A DNA stretch of 64,000 nucleotides from Bombyx mori (lineage: Eukaryota > Arthropoda > Insecta > Lepidoptera > Bombycidae): contig NC_085107.1 of NCBI RefSeq assembly GCF_030269925.1, positions 18,354,001 to 18,418,000 of the forward strand, written 5' to 3'. The notes under the pieces were generated by a model, which was not told where the DNA came from, did no database searches, and was given only the letters and a program-made list of their open reading frames with translations. Of the stretch, positions 13,387 to 25,373 are shown in pieces (within the stretch, counting starts at the first letter, position 1; every line of letters begins with the position of its first letter). The position numbers were made by a program, and so were the translations under genes.

Positions 13387-13674
13387 TGCGTTAAATTCAT
13401 TAATTATTAAATTAATAAATTCATTCATTTAGTTAAAGCTGTTTGTTTGGATAACTGTTGAGGTTGTTAGTTATAAATCTTAGTATGTGACAAGCTTCGC
13501 TGAGTCTTATTGCGTAATGTGCGACTAGGACGTCCTGTTTCAAAGTGGTAGGTGTGCATTAGTTTATGACGATACCGACGGGCTGTCACCATGACTGCTT
13601 AATACATCATATTTAGAACATATGAAATAACCTTGATTTATTAATAGGGCGGTCACAAAAGTTATTTTCATGTA

Positions 13675-14641
13675 TCTATATATTAATACGTGAAGCAAAA
13701 ACTTGGTATCCCTTTTTACGAAAATTGCGTGGACGGAGGAGTCTGATATTTCCCACAATTATAGAGAATACAGAGGAGTGCAGAATACTAATTAATTATT
13801 TTTTAAATTATGCATTAACAATACATTAAATCAATAAAAGAAACATGACACACATTACCATGTATTTGACATACACACGCATGCATACTCTTTTGTTTAT
13901 TGTCAAACTTCTGTCATTGTTTAAAGTCTGTGGTAAAATTGAGAATAGATTAATATCGTTTGTCTTTATAATATTACTAGCGGACCCGGCCACACGTTGC
14001 TGTGGCTGTGGCTTACGTTTTTGTTTCTAAATAACTCGCGGCCGCCTATGCTAATACCAAAAATTGACAACGTAAGAACAATTGGATTTCACTGTATTGC
14101 GTTTACTACGAAATAAATTTCACTTATACTTTAGCCTCAGAAACACGTGGTGCTTATGCCATTAAATTGTAGCTTATGTGAAACGTTGGTATTTTTAGCA
14201 CAGCGCCATCTATGAGATATTAAAGTCACAGTATAACAATTGTCTTTAAAAACTGATTTAAGGCGCCATCTGTTTTAGACTTATGAAACTTACAATTAAT
14301 AACAAAAATCAACATAAGAAATCATTTTATTGTTAATTAATAAATATTGCGACCATTCATCGAAATAAAAACCATCCTATCTCTCAAGTTGGATCGAACT
14401 GCACATGGTGTGCGAATTTTATTATAATCGGTTAAGTGGTTTAGGAGTCCATTGAGGACAAACATTGTGACACGAGATTTATATATATTAAGATTTGTTA
14501 TTAATCATTAATTTATAATATTATTTGTCTATAGTGTAGTCTTGGCGAAATGTGTATGTGTAAGTGTTTATAATATGACAATAGAACGTTATTAATGTTC
14601 AAACTTATAATTTCAATTAATTATCATTGGGGGACCACTAG
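13675..14641 (+). mobile_element. Helitron-like element (family HelA), interrupted
   Basis: Starts TCTATATATTAATACGTGAA and ends in CTAG at 14638-14641, the pattern of short non-autonomous Helitron-like elements (5' TC, 3' CTRR). The left part is 13675-13976 and the right part 14495-14641; between them sits another element. Related copies occur at 20686, 24905, 25374, 27450, 39214 and 41310. No coding capacity. Confidence 0.75.
13977..14494 (-). mobile_element. Second Helitron-like element nested in HelA
   Basis: Reading the minus strand it begins TCTTAATATATATAAATCTC and ends ...GGCCGGGTCCGCTAG, again 5' TC and 3' CTAG. It interrupts the HelA copy between A13976 and T14495, the A|T site preferred by Helitrons. 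518 bp, non-coding. Confidence 0.75.
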
Positions 14642-15501
14642 TCAGTATTATAACTCAAAATTCTCAATATGTCAACCTGGCGACAATTATTTGTGGTCGA
14701 TGGAAACCTAAGAGATAGATAGACTAATACTTTCAAGGAAAAATATGAAAACCATTCACATATTCAAATCTAACGATTTTGCTTTTTATTCTTTACAATT
14801 GTTGTGGTTTTTTGTGTTGAGGAAATGCGCTAACAAAAACACTGAATTAACGCGCTTTGTCACGACCAGAAATGGAGGTCGCGAATCTCTGAGAATGTTA
14901 AGTTCCGTACAAGGGCGGGATTAGGAGATAGACGTAAAGTGAATTAAATCTAGTCCTGTGCAAAATACGGGCTTGTTTTTTTTTCTCTTATCTATTCTAT
15001 AATATCAAGTTGGAAACGTTAATACGACATGTTTAATTTTCATCCGTTCAAAAAGTTATTCGCTGGTATGTGCAAATCAATTGATTCTAAAGCACATAAA
15101 AAATGTTTTAAATTTTTATCAAACCCTTTACCTTTATGTTTGCACATAGAATCTCGGACCAAGGTTGAGCAAGTTTCCTAAAATAAATTTGACCCTTTCC
15201 GTTGACCGCCGGTCCCCTAATTGAACAGATACATATAATAATATCCCTTTCAACTATAACGTATACAAATATGTTTTCATCCTCGGATGGACGTTGGAAG
15301 AATACAGATTTCCTTGGTTTAGCTGTAATGGGGTCGTGAACCCCGATATACGATAATGCATTGTGTTTGGCCGACGACCAGAATTAAGGAGATATTTTTT
15401 TTCGTCATCCTGTGACGGGTAACGGTAAATTAACGTATTGCAGCTAGTCGCGAATACTGATGTATGACGTACGGTAGGTACACATAAAGACTAATAAACT
15501 T
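14642..15501. other. AT-rich DNA, nothing recognised
   Basis: No supported feature. Confidence 0.4.
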
Positions 15502-15740
15502 ACTGGTTGTACGACCTCTTGTGAGTCCGCACGGGTAGGTACCACCACCTATTTCTGCCATGAAGCAGTAATGCGTTTCGGTTTGAAGGGTGGGGCAGCC
15601 GTTGTAACTATACGTGAGACCTTAGAACTCATATCTCAAGGTGGGTGGCGGCATTTACGTTGTAGATATCTATGGGTTCCAGTAATCACTTAACACCTGG
15701 TGGGCTGTGAGCTCGTCCACCCATCTAAGCAATAAAATAA
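15502..15740 (+). repeat. Bm1-type SINE, 3' portion
   Basis: actggttgtacgacctcttg, gtgagtccgcacgggtaggt, gcgtttcggtttgaagggtg, cacctggtgggctgtgagct and aataaaa. It abuts a minus-strand LINE remnant. Confidence 0.88.
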
Positions 15741-15744
15741 AAAA

Positions 15745-16115
15745 AACCGTTCGACACAAACATTCTCTTCTCTTCTCCAACCCGTGTCCACCCAATGCTA
15801 AGATCTCTTCGAATGCACCCCACTCTCTTCGGTCTCTTGCTTTTCTCATCCAGTTTCTACCAAACACTTTGACGATCAGGTCATCAGTCCACCTCGTTGG
15901 CTGTCTGCCCACGTTACGACGTCCAGTACGAGGTCTCCATTCCAGTACTTTTGTGCCCCAACGATTGTCAGCGTGACAGCATATGTGGCCGGCCCGCTTC
16001 CACTTTTTCCGAGCAATCACTTTGGCTATGTTAGTCAAACCAGTTCTTCTGCGGATTTCGGTATTGTGCATTCAATCCCGTAGAGAAACGCCTAACATAG
16101 TCGTGGTTCTTTACG
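15745..16115 (-). pseudogene. RTE-like LINE ORF2 C-terminal remnant
   Basis: Minus-strand translation gives MLGVSLRD, a stop, then NTEIRRRTGLTNIAKVIA, KWKRAGHICC, WGTKVLEWRPRTGRR, NVGRQPTRWTDDLI and DRREWGAFEEI. This is the C-terminal tail of a lepidopteran endonuclease/reverse transcriptase LINE (pattern WAGHIxRR..VLEWRPRTGRR..GRPPTRWTDD). The RT domain is absent, the in-frame stop sits where Arg is usual, and the element is 5'-truncated. Confidence 0.82.
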
Positions 16116-16536
16116 TGACTTGCAAACAAACATTAATTTTGAGAAAATATTATATTGCCAAACAAAATTATCGTCATTCGTTGTAAAGTTCTGCCAAAAA
16201 ACAACTAACAGTCCGATTAATTCCAATTGACTGACGTTAGTCGCGATATACCGATGATTAGCGCGCGGTAAATATAAACGACCAAACACGTTCAAATCGT
16301 ATTCAGTGCGCCAGTTATAAATTTAAGCTAACGTGCCATGTGATTTCTTGAAATTTCAAAGAGTTGAAGCGTCGGGAGATTGTTTTGATACATAGTAGAT
16401 AAAATCGTGGCGTCCAAGAGTCCATAGAATCCATAAATATCGCCCATCATATTATGCCCTTTTATTCACGCTGAAAAAATTCAGCATAACATATATTTAA
16501 TATCAGATCATTTTCTACAATCATGCGATCGCGTAT

Positions 16537-16879
16537 AATTATTCACGATTGACTTCCACGGTGAAGGAATAACTTCGTGTAATGAAAATCAAACCCGCAA
16601 AATTATAATTTGCTTAATTACTGGTGGTAGGACCTCTTGTGAGTCCGTGCGGGTAGGTACCACGACCCTGTCTATTTCTGCCGTGAAGCAGTAATGCATT
16701 TTGGTTTGAAGGGTAGGACAGCCGTTGTAACTATACTTGAGACCTTAGAACTTATATCTCAATGTGGATGGCGCATTTACGTCTTTGATGTCTATGGGCT
16801 CCAGTAACCACTTAACACCAGGTGGGCTGTCAGCTCGTCCACCCATCTACGCAATAAAAAAATTAAAATAAAAACTATG
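16537..16879 (+). repeat. Bm1 SINE with clear target-site duplication
   Basis: 5'-truncated Bm1 (begins ...attcacgattgacttccacg, ends in an A-rich tail) flanked by the 17-bp direct repeat atcatgcgatcgcgtat at 16520-16536 and 16880-16896. Confidence 0.92.
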
Positions 16880-16959
16880 ATCATGCGATCGCGTATGATA
16901 TGAAATCTTCAAGAGCTTCAAATCTGAAATTTTAAACTGTCGCAATCGTCCGTAACCGG

Positions 16960-17240
16960 CTCGAAAGGTCGGTCCATGCGTCAGAATCGAAGCTCGCCCA
17001 CCGGCACGTACGCGTACGAGCGGACCGCGTATTCGGCTATTCGGGAAGTGCAGTCACGTGGCACAACGCACTCGGATAGCGAGATGTGACTCAGAATCCA
17101 AAAAAAAATTAATATAACACGACATCGCGCGACCGTGGGAAATATAATTTATGAAATGAAAGTGTAATCGTTTGAGACGTCGCGACGCGTTTACGGGCCG
17201 CCTCCGCTCGCTACGATACTAGCTAACCGCGATCCAGATC
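16960..17240. other. CpG-rich patch, possible promoter or first exon
   Basis: Much richer in CG dinucleotides than its AT-rich surroundings (cgtacgcgtacgagcgg, gacgtcgcgacgcgt). An open frame starts with ATG at about 16976 and stops after 37 codons; I see no strong donor. It could be a promoter region or a decayed element; no direct proof of either. Confidence 0.3.
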
Positions 17241-17338
17241 TATTCAGTTACATATACGCAGCAAATAATACGTAATTTTTTCATTGCTTTACAGTAAATT
17301 ATACTTTTTGATAGTACATAGTTATCTCTGCAAATACC

Positions 17339-17452
17339 AGGTAGGCAGCGGCTTGGCTCTGCCCCTGGCATTGCTGAAGTCCATGGGCGACAGTAACCAC
17401 TCACCATCAGGTGGGTCGTATGCTCGTCTGTCTACAAGGGCAATAAAAAAAA
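17339..17452 (+). repeat. Unassigned retroelement 3' tail (family B)
   Basis: caggtaggcagcggcttggc, ctggcattgctgaagtccat, gggcgacagtaaccactcac and acaagggcaataaaaaaa; near-identical to the copies at 11406 and (reverse) 23531. Confidence 0.75.
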
Positions 17453-18568
17453 TTACCACAAAACTGCACTGGTATATTTATTTGACGGTGCTTACTAGAA
17501 TTGTGAGGAAACTACGCAAAACAAACGTTAATATATTTAGAGAAGGCTTAAATTCGCTTCGGCGGTTCTTAATTTTCTGTTTGTGAATTTTCGATAAAAC
17601 AACAAAAACATAAGTATTTAAGTCCCCGACAAAAGCGAAAATATTCATCGTCCAACGAAACCGGAATTCATATTTTAGTAGAACTTTTAGAAACCTCTCA
17701 TCGGCAGTTGCAAAGTCAAAATAAATAAAATTAAAACAATGCTCTACTGAATCATTCAGATTCAAGTATTATAAAAAGCACGTAAAATTAAGTAAAAAAG
17801 CTTGATGTTGCTCGCAAAAGAGCCAACGAGGCTTTAACTACTCCATACAATTCTAAAGTGAATAATCCATTGAATACTTTTTTTTTACTTTTTAGCACTG
17901 AAACATATAACTCGCGTTTTAAATGCGAATGGAACGCGACGAGCTCACAAACAAAAGTTGAGTGTCAAAAAACACGTAACAAAACTGTGAATATGCACCC
18001 GCCGTCCGACCGTACCTAAATGAGTTTCAGCGAGTTAAAATGCAAGGGTTTTTTTCTCCTATTTAGTTAGTAGAAGTAAACGGACGTTGCTTCCTTTTAA
18101 ATGGTTCATTACGGCTCTTTGACTTTCATAACGTACAATATTGTGCAAATGCATTTACATTTTGTGCACACGTACCGTAGATTTTCTAAGTTTTGCATAA
18201 CTTTTGTTACACAAATAATACACCTTTTTGTCATAAGTCAACGTCCTAGTGAGATGCGTACAATGTGCTATCGACCTGGTTTTTTAACTTGAATTATTTT
18301 TGACACAAGCACTACTGCTGCCGTTAATTAGGGAGCGCTGCTAGTCAAAAGCCCACTCTAAACTCGCTTGGAGTGGGTTTACCTGGTATCTTCTTCGGAG
18401 CGACGTTATGCTACTTCTATCTGTGAATTAATTTAACCCTTATTACGTCAAACTGTTCTTCGAGGTATTTTGCTAGCTCATAGGTGGATGAGCCAGGTTC
18501 CAGGTTATAGTGTCTTTACACTGGGCCACATGATTACTTTGGAAAGAAGAGGCCTGACGGTAGAAATG
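17453..18568. other. AT-rich DNA, nothing recognised
   Basis: An imperfect inverted repeat actctaaactcgcttggagtg lies near 18355-18375; otherwise nothing supported. Confidence 0.4.
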
Positions 18569-18882
18569 TTTTTTTTTCTTTTTATTCCTACCTAAGCTGA
18601 TAGTAACCTTAACTAGTAGGTGAGCTCACGGGGCTCAAACCGGAGTGTTGCTAACACTGACCCTGGCAAGAGCAGTGCTTCGCAGAATCTACCACCGGAT
18701 CGGAAACGCGACACACTGAGAAGATCCGGCGAGAAACTCAGTGGGCTGTGTCTATGGGTTAATTCGCTTGTCGAGCCCTTCGTCGCAAGCGACGGGTTCG
18801 ACGAGGACGGAGACCGGTGCTTGTGGTACCTAAAAGCACCGTTAATGGACCGGGAGGATCCGTAATGACGTGTTTTGGGCAG
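18569..18882 (-). mobile_element. Jockey-type LINE 3' tail copy
   Basis: T run, then cctaagctgatagtaacctt, gtgagctcacggggctcaaa, gatccggcgagaaactcagt, gtcgagcccttcgtcgcaag and aatgacgtgttttgggc. Minus-strand 3' end of the same LINE family as 55729-59370, truncated in the ORF2 C-terminal region. Confidence 0.85.
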
Positions 18883-19852
18883 ATTTTTATTGTTACACAG
18901 CATTATGTACCAGTCATCAGATGGGAATTGAAGGAGAAATCATGTGGGGACTGAGGATATACTAATACGTAGAAAAGTCACATTATCGGAATGTGATTTA
19001 TACATTTTTCTTCGGTATTAAAGGATCTTTATTGAGTATCGCACTGATCATCCTCAAATACGGCCCGCGCATATTTTGTAATAGTGTCAAAGAAGCGAAG
19101 TCTATAGACATCTCAGCCCGGAAAGCCATTAAGATGACTCTTCTTTTTATTGTTAGGTTAATTTTAACCTGTACATTACATAGTATTGTGTGCATTTGCA
19201 TGTGATTAAATAGCCCAAGATGTACACGACATATTTTTTATTTATTTTCCACATTTTTCATGTCGATGAAACATTTTAAACTCAGTAAAAGTCGCCTATC
19301 TACATATCTTTTGTTTGTTTTATATCTGTCATTTTATTTAGAAATTGCTTTCATATTTTAAGGTAAGTAAGTAAGTATCCAAACATGTCGATGCATTTAA
19401 AGTTAAGTTCGAGAATTTATTAGGTTTTCCGAAAAAATAATAACATGGTCATGTTAATTTACGGGCTTATCTAGTTCGAGAGAGTTTCGCCGCGGGCTCG
19501 CCCTGATGCTCTCTGAATAATTTATTAGTTGCTGCCCCCAACTTGTTTGAATTTATAAAAGTTTTCCAAAACATTCAAGTTTGTTTATTGGACGGTTTTG
19601 TATTCGTTTTTATTTAATTTTTCATACTTTCTTATTCGTACGTACAGAGTAAATTGATATCAAAAAGTATTTATGTGTTTGAATATTTACATAAACATGT
19701 TTCTAAAATATATTTTTTTCATACGTAATGTTTTTCATTAATAGAAACGATTGGCGAAATTCGTTTGTAAATACAACACATGTAGGTATATAGTGTATGT
19801 ATAATGTGCCCCCGTCAGCAATAGCTGATATGACCGTTCAGAACGCGTCAGC
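18883..19852. other. AT-rich DNA, nothing recognised
   Basis: Open frames on both strands at 18993-19205 mirror each other and have no domain. Confidence 0.4.
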
Positions 19853-20030
19853 ATTTTTTTTATTGCATAGTTATGTGGACGTTGAGATGTGAGTTCTAAG
19901 GTCTCAATACAGTTATAACGGCCGCCCCACCCTTCAAACCGAAACGCATTCCTGCTTCACGGCAGAAATAAGCTGGGTGGTGGTACTTACCCACCCGTGC
20001 GGACTCACAAGAGGTCTAACCACTAGCACT
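19853..20030 (-). repeat. Bm1-type SINE fragment
   Basis: attgcatagttatgtggacg, gagttctaaggtctcaatac, cttcaaaccgaaacgcattc, acccgtgcggactcacaaga: reverse Bm1, partly deleted on its left. Confidence 0.85.
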
Positions 20031-20685
20031 AGCATCAGACCTCGGGGATTATATTTGTGTTACATGCCCAAAAGTATCCCCTAATAGTTATTCGTATAAA
20101 ATATATAGCTTGTTCGTAAATGGAAACAATATTAAGAAAGACATAAAAGTTAATTTTATGATTCTTAATACTGAAAGTACTTATTAGAATTTAATGACCC
20201 AAGATACAGTTAGAAATATTTCATAACATAATAAGATTATGCCCACAACTTTAAAACATTATATGACTTAAAATTTTTCCAATAGCCATTGCACGAATAA
20301 AAATGTTCGAATAAATAGTTTGCAGGACAAAAATAAATAATTCCCAACAAAATGTAATTTTCAAAACAATTCTAATGTAGTAACTATAAAGCGTTGAATG
20401 TATTTTAATGAAAATGTGTTGCGGAATTAAATAGATACGCGGCGCCTTTAAACTTGCTGAAGCAAAAGACTAATTCATGCAATGTAGGTACGCTTATTTT
20501 AATGTTAATGTGGCTGCACTACGAAATTAGTTTCTCTACGAACAATTATGGGAAGTGCTCTGTGCTCGGAACTCAATTTGCATTCGATTCCAATAGAAAC
20601 TTTAGAGGGGACCTCAAACGCATTTACTGCTCGAACTAGTAATTTCAGAAATGGATGTGTGGAGTCGGTAGCAAAATTTAATAGA

Positions 20686-21113
20686 ATTAGTGCTCCTGCA
20701 GTAGTCAAAATTCGAATATAATTAATTGAAATTATAAGTGAGAACATTATTATGGTTCTATTGTCAAAGACTTATTATACTTCTGTAATCACAGATTTCA
20801 CCAAAACTACACTATAGACAAATAATATTAAAGACAAACCATATTAATATATTCTCAATTTGACTACAGACTATAACAATAAATAAAAGAGTATATATGC
20901 GTGTGTGTGTATAATGGTAACTAACAACATGGTAGTGTGTATAATGCTTTTTTATTGATTTAATGTATTCTATATGCATAATTAAAAAAAAATGTATTGT
21001 GCATTCCTTCTTGATATTCTCTAAGTGTGGAAAATTTCATAATCCAACGTCCACGCAATTTTATTAAAAAGGGATACAAAGTTTTTGGCTTCACGTATTA
21101 ACAAATAGATACC
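20686..21113 (-). mobile_element. Helitron-like HelA copy, diverged
   Basis: tgcagtagtcaaaattcg, attctcaatttgactacaga, gataccaaagtttttgg-like block and cttcacgtattaa match HelA in reverse. Both ends have drifted, so it looks older than the 27450 copy. Confidence 0.7.
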
Positions 21114-21685
21114 TAACATAAATTTATTAATAAATACTCTTTTAATGGAAATAGACCTAAAACTGGACTCTAAGCATGCTGGTGTCAGCGGTTTTTGTCT
21201 AAGAGATATCAGAATACGATTATCAAGTGCCAAAATCCAGCGTTTTGATTCTACGTATTCTGGCGTTGATTTTCTTCGTGGTCTCACGTGATTATACGTA
21301 TTCTGTTTGACTATGTCGTGACCTAGTGGCTATCAATGCTTCAAAAATATATTATGTCTAGCTCCTTGACTGTTTCGGGTGTTACTTGAGAAGGTTGATT
21401 AAGGAATGTTTGCCATTATAAATAATTTTCTTAAATATGTTTCAATTTCTCATAAATGGCAGCACAAGATGTGCAAACAATGTCATGTAATGTGACGTGC
21501 CATTGAAAACTAACAATTACTAAAAGTACTACGGTTACCATGAGAGCTGAGTATCTGTTGGAAGGTAGTTGTGAAAATGTGACAAAGAATAGGGATGTTT
21601 CTGTTTCATTTAGCACAATATTTATACGTAACAGGAAATATCATTAAAGATAATATTTCTGTGAAAACTGCAACGAAATTAAATG
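21114..21685. other. AT-rich DNA, nothing recognised
   Basis: No supported feature. Confidence 0.4.
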
Positions 21686-21935
21686 TTTTTTTTTATTGTT
21701 TAAATGGGTGGACGAGCTCACAGCCCACTTGGTGTTAAGTGATCACTGGAGCCCATAGACATCTACAACGTAGATGCGCCACCCGCGTTGAGATATAAGT
21801 TCTAAGGTCTCATTATAGTTACAGCGGCTACGCCACCCTTCAAATCGAAACGCATTGCTGCTTTACGGCAGAAATAGGCGGGGTGGTGGTACCTACCCGT
21901 GCTGTCTCACAAGAGATCCTACCACCAGTAAATAA
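21686..21935 (-). repeat. Bm1-type SINE
   Basis: T run, gggtggacgagctcacagcc, cttggtgttaagtgatcact, cttcaaatcgaaacgcattg, ctcacaagagatcctaccac. Confidence 0.9.
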
Positions 21936-22002
21936 TGTTTTAAAGAAAATACAGTGCATTGAAATATTTAAATATTTCGCCATTTCCATCGTACGCTCGC
22001 AA

Positions 22003-22218
22003 TCTATACTAATATTATAAAGAGGAAAGATTTGTTTGTTTGTTTGTTTCGAATAGGCTCCGAAACTACTGGACCGATTTGAAAAATTATTTTTCCATTA
22101 GAAGCCGATATTGTCCCTGATGAACATAGGCTACTTTTTTTTATTAATTTTTTATTTTATTTTTTTGGTTTCAGGTGTGTTTTAATGTTTCCGAAGCGAA
22201 GCGAGGGCGGGTCGCTAG
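22003..22218 (+). mobile_element. Lep1-like Helitron element
   Basis: Begins TCTATACTAATATTATAAAG and ends GCGAGGGCGGGTCGCTAG, between A22002 and T22219. This 216-bp form, including the tactggaccgatttgaaaaa block, is the common lepidopteran non-autonomous Helitron-like (Lep1-type) pattern. No coding capacity. Confidence 0.82.
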
Positions 22219-23277
22219 TTTAAGAATATAATATGGTCTATGTATAATATCGATCTGTGTAGATTATTATCCTTCAATTCTATTTTCAGATTTGGATAAC
22301 AAAACTTTTTCATGAAATTAGTAAATAAAATTGAGTCAACATCCCTGTTAGATAAATTAAACACCTTGATTAGACGGCATTCGCGCGGAAAATTTCAAGT
22401 GTGTAGACTTGTGCTGGTATCATGTAATTAACTATATTGTGATCGTAGTTTCTGTAATACGCTGCTTGAAAATTATGATGATGATGCCTCTCTTGATTTA
22501 TCTGTCAACAGTAATATATTTTTGTGGAACGTAAACATGAATTTGATCAAGATACGAAGCTTAGGTAGATTTAAATAGAAATGTTTGATCTGTATTTTTT
22601 TATTTAGGATACGATTCGAGTCTTAGATATTAAAATAATATTCAAAAATAACCGCTTGAGCAACGTGTCACGGCTGTTTATATCTTTAATATAAACAAAT
22701 ACTCTTTTTCCTAGGAATAGTAGAATTCCATGTAGCTATGCGTTAATAAATACAGACTTACTTATACAATAATAAGTACTTAAGCCATATAAATATCAAT
22801 TATGTTCGAATAGAATTACGTAACACATTAGCGTTGATCATGCTATGTAACGAATTGAACATATATTTTTATTAGTTTTATTTATACCAATCGATATGAG
22901 ATGTTCATTAGGTTGAATTACTAAAGTGATGTTCCTTCTTCTTGAGAAATCAAATTAAGGTTAGCGTTAAAAGAATAGTTATTTTTTTGGTTTATAAATT
23001 TTTGTCTTTAGGAGAATGATACTGTTGTACTAATGTAGGTCATTGACGGTTCTGAGGGGACCCACGGTCGCGTTCTCGCAGGGGAAGTAGACAATCATAA
23101 TGCTTAGTCGGTACTGCGTCATCTCGGACCCCTTACGTTTTGTTCAAAACAAAAGCTTCTGGTAATACGCTTCCCAGAAAAGGTCGTTTGGTGATTTTTA
23201 ATATTAACACGCTTAATTGCGGATTAAAGATTAAAGTTCACACTGATCATTTAAAGCTAGTTAGTCACGTTGGGTTC
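22219..23277. other. AT-rich DNA, nothing recognised
   Basis: No supported feature. Confidence 0.4.
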
Positions 23278-23385
23278 TTTTTTTACTGCTCTTGTAGGTA
23301 GACGAGCATACGGCCCATCTGATGGTGAGTGCTTACTGTCGCTCATGGACGTCAGCAATGCCAGGAGCAGAGCCAGGCCTCTGTG
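23278..23385 (-). repeat. Unassigned retroelement 3' tail (family B)
   Basis: T run, ctcttgtaggtagacgagca, cccatctgatggtgagtgct, catggacgtcagcaatgcca: reverse of the family B tail. Confidence 0.75.
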
Positions 23386-23530
23386 CACCGTTTAATACTG
23401 TGCACAATGTCTGTACTGTTGTTTGGAGAAGGGCATGTCATAGCGCTCGGGAAACATCGTAGAGGGGAGTTCATTCCAAATCTGGGTGGTAAATTCACAA
23501 AAATCCTCACAAAAATATGTTTCATAGATC

Positions 23531-23648
23531 TTTTTTTTTATCGCCCTTGTAGGCAGACGAGTATACGGCCCACCTGATGGTGAGTGGTTACCGTCGCCCA
23601 TGGACTTCAGCAATGCCAGGGGCAGAGCCAAGCCGCTGCCTACCGCTA
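23531..23648 (-). repeat. Unassigned retroelement 3' tail (family B)
   Basis: T run, gcccttgtaggcagacgagt, cccacctgatggtgagtggt, catggacttcagcaatgcca, agccgctgcctacc. Second reverse copy within 400 bases of the one at 23278. Confidence 0.75.
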
Positions 23649-24084
23649 GATCTAAAATTAAAATGCTGTTCTGTCATCAGCGTCATCATTTGTCTTCGTT
23701 ATCTCGCACGATATAGATCGTGTCCGGTATAGACCGGATACCTACTCCCATTAATTAAACAAAACACCGGATTAATCATTATCGCTTTTATTAGTTAACG
23801 GATACTTTTTGTGTCCGTAGAATGGTTCGGCAAAATAAAATGTTTACCGTGTCCGGATATCTTAATTAGGCGTCTCGGCTTATTGACATTACACCAGAAC
23901 CTAAGTAATTAAGGAGACAAATTTCAGCGCAAGAAACGATGGAAGGCGCGGAGCGGATGATTTATCTTTCGAGTTTGCTATTATAACTAGATCTCTGAAG
24001 TTCGACTTGGTTTTTATATTTTAAAAGATTTCAAACAGAGCTTTAACTGATCTAATTTTTTTTTAATTCAATATAATAGTGGTA
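23649..24084. other. Nothing recognised
   Basis: No supported feature. Confidence 0.4.
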
Positions 24085-24335
24085 AAACTGGTGGTAGGAC
24101 CTCATGTGAGTCCGCACGGGTAGGTACCACCACCCCGCCTATTTCTGCCGTGAAGCAGTAATGCGTTTCGGTTTGAAGGGCGGGGTAGCCGTTGTAACTA
24201 TACTGAGACCTTAGAACTTATATCTCAAGGTGGATGGCGCATTTACGTTGTAGATGTCTATGGGCTCCAGTAACCACTTAACACCAGGTGGGCTGTGGGC
24301 TCGTTCATCGATCTAAGCAATAAAAAAAAAATATT
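24085..24335 (+). repeat. Bm1-type SINE, forward arm of an inverted pair
   Basis: aactggtggtaggacctcat, gtgagtccgcacgggtaggt, gcgtttcggtttgaagggcg, caccaggtgggctgtgggct and a poly-A tail. Directly followed by an inverted copy. Confidence 0.9.
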
Positions 24336-24344
24336 ATTTTAAAT

Positions 24345-24540
24345 TTTTTTTTATTACATCCTGTGTTAAGTGGTTACTGAAAATGCGCCAATGCGGAAAT
24401 GCGTAAATTTCAGATATAAGTTCTAAGGTCTCAGTATAGTTACAACGGCTGCCCCACCCTTCAAACTGAAACGCATTGCTGCATCACGGCAGAAATAGGC
24501 AGGGCGGTGGTACCTGCCCGTGCGGACTCACAAGAGGGTA
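24345..24540 (-). repeat. Bm1-type SINE, reverse arm of an inverted pair
   Basis: T run, tgtgttaagtggttactga, agttctaaggtctcagtata, cttcaaactgaaacgcattg, gcccgtgcggactcacaaga. Lacks part of the 3' portion. Confidence 0.88.
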
Positions 24541-24904
24541 ATGATTATTCGGTTTTCAATTCTTTTTATAAAGTTAGTATCATTATAATATTTTCTAATA
24601 CTTTCTTACGTCGGTTACTTATTACTTACTTATTATTTTAATTAGAAATAACATAATTTTCAACAAGATGTAAGTAAAATAGCTCTACAGTTTTTGAATA
24701 AATGAGAAGCTCTGAAATATAATCTCTCTGGTTTATTATTTGTATTTGTGTATTTAGTTTTAGAACCTGGATCGTCTGTCGTTGGGCGGGCAGATGAGGG
24801 ATGAGGGGGACGGTTGTTAGCTGCCGAACAGGACACCTACCTAATTAGACTACTACCCGAGGGCGAATTCTCGTCGACGAAGCGGTTAATTGTAAAATTC
24901 GTTG

Positions 24905-25360
<456 letters not shown>

Positions 25361-25373
25361 GGAAGTATCTATA

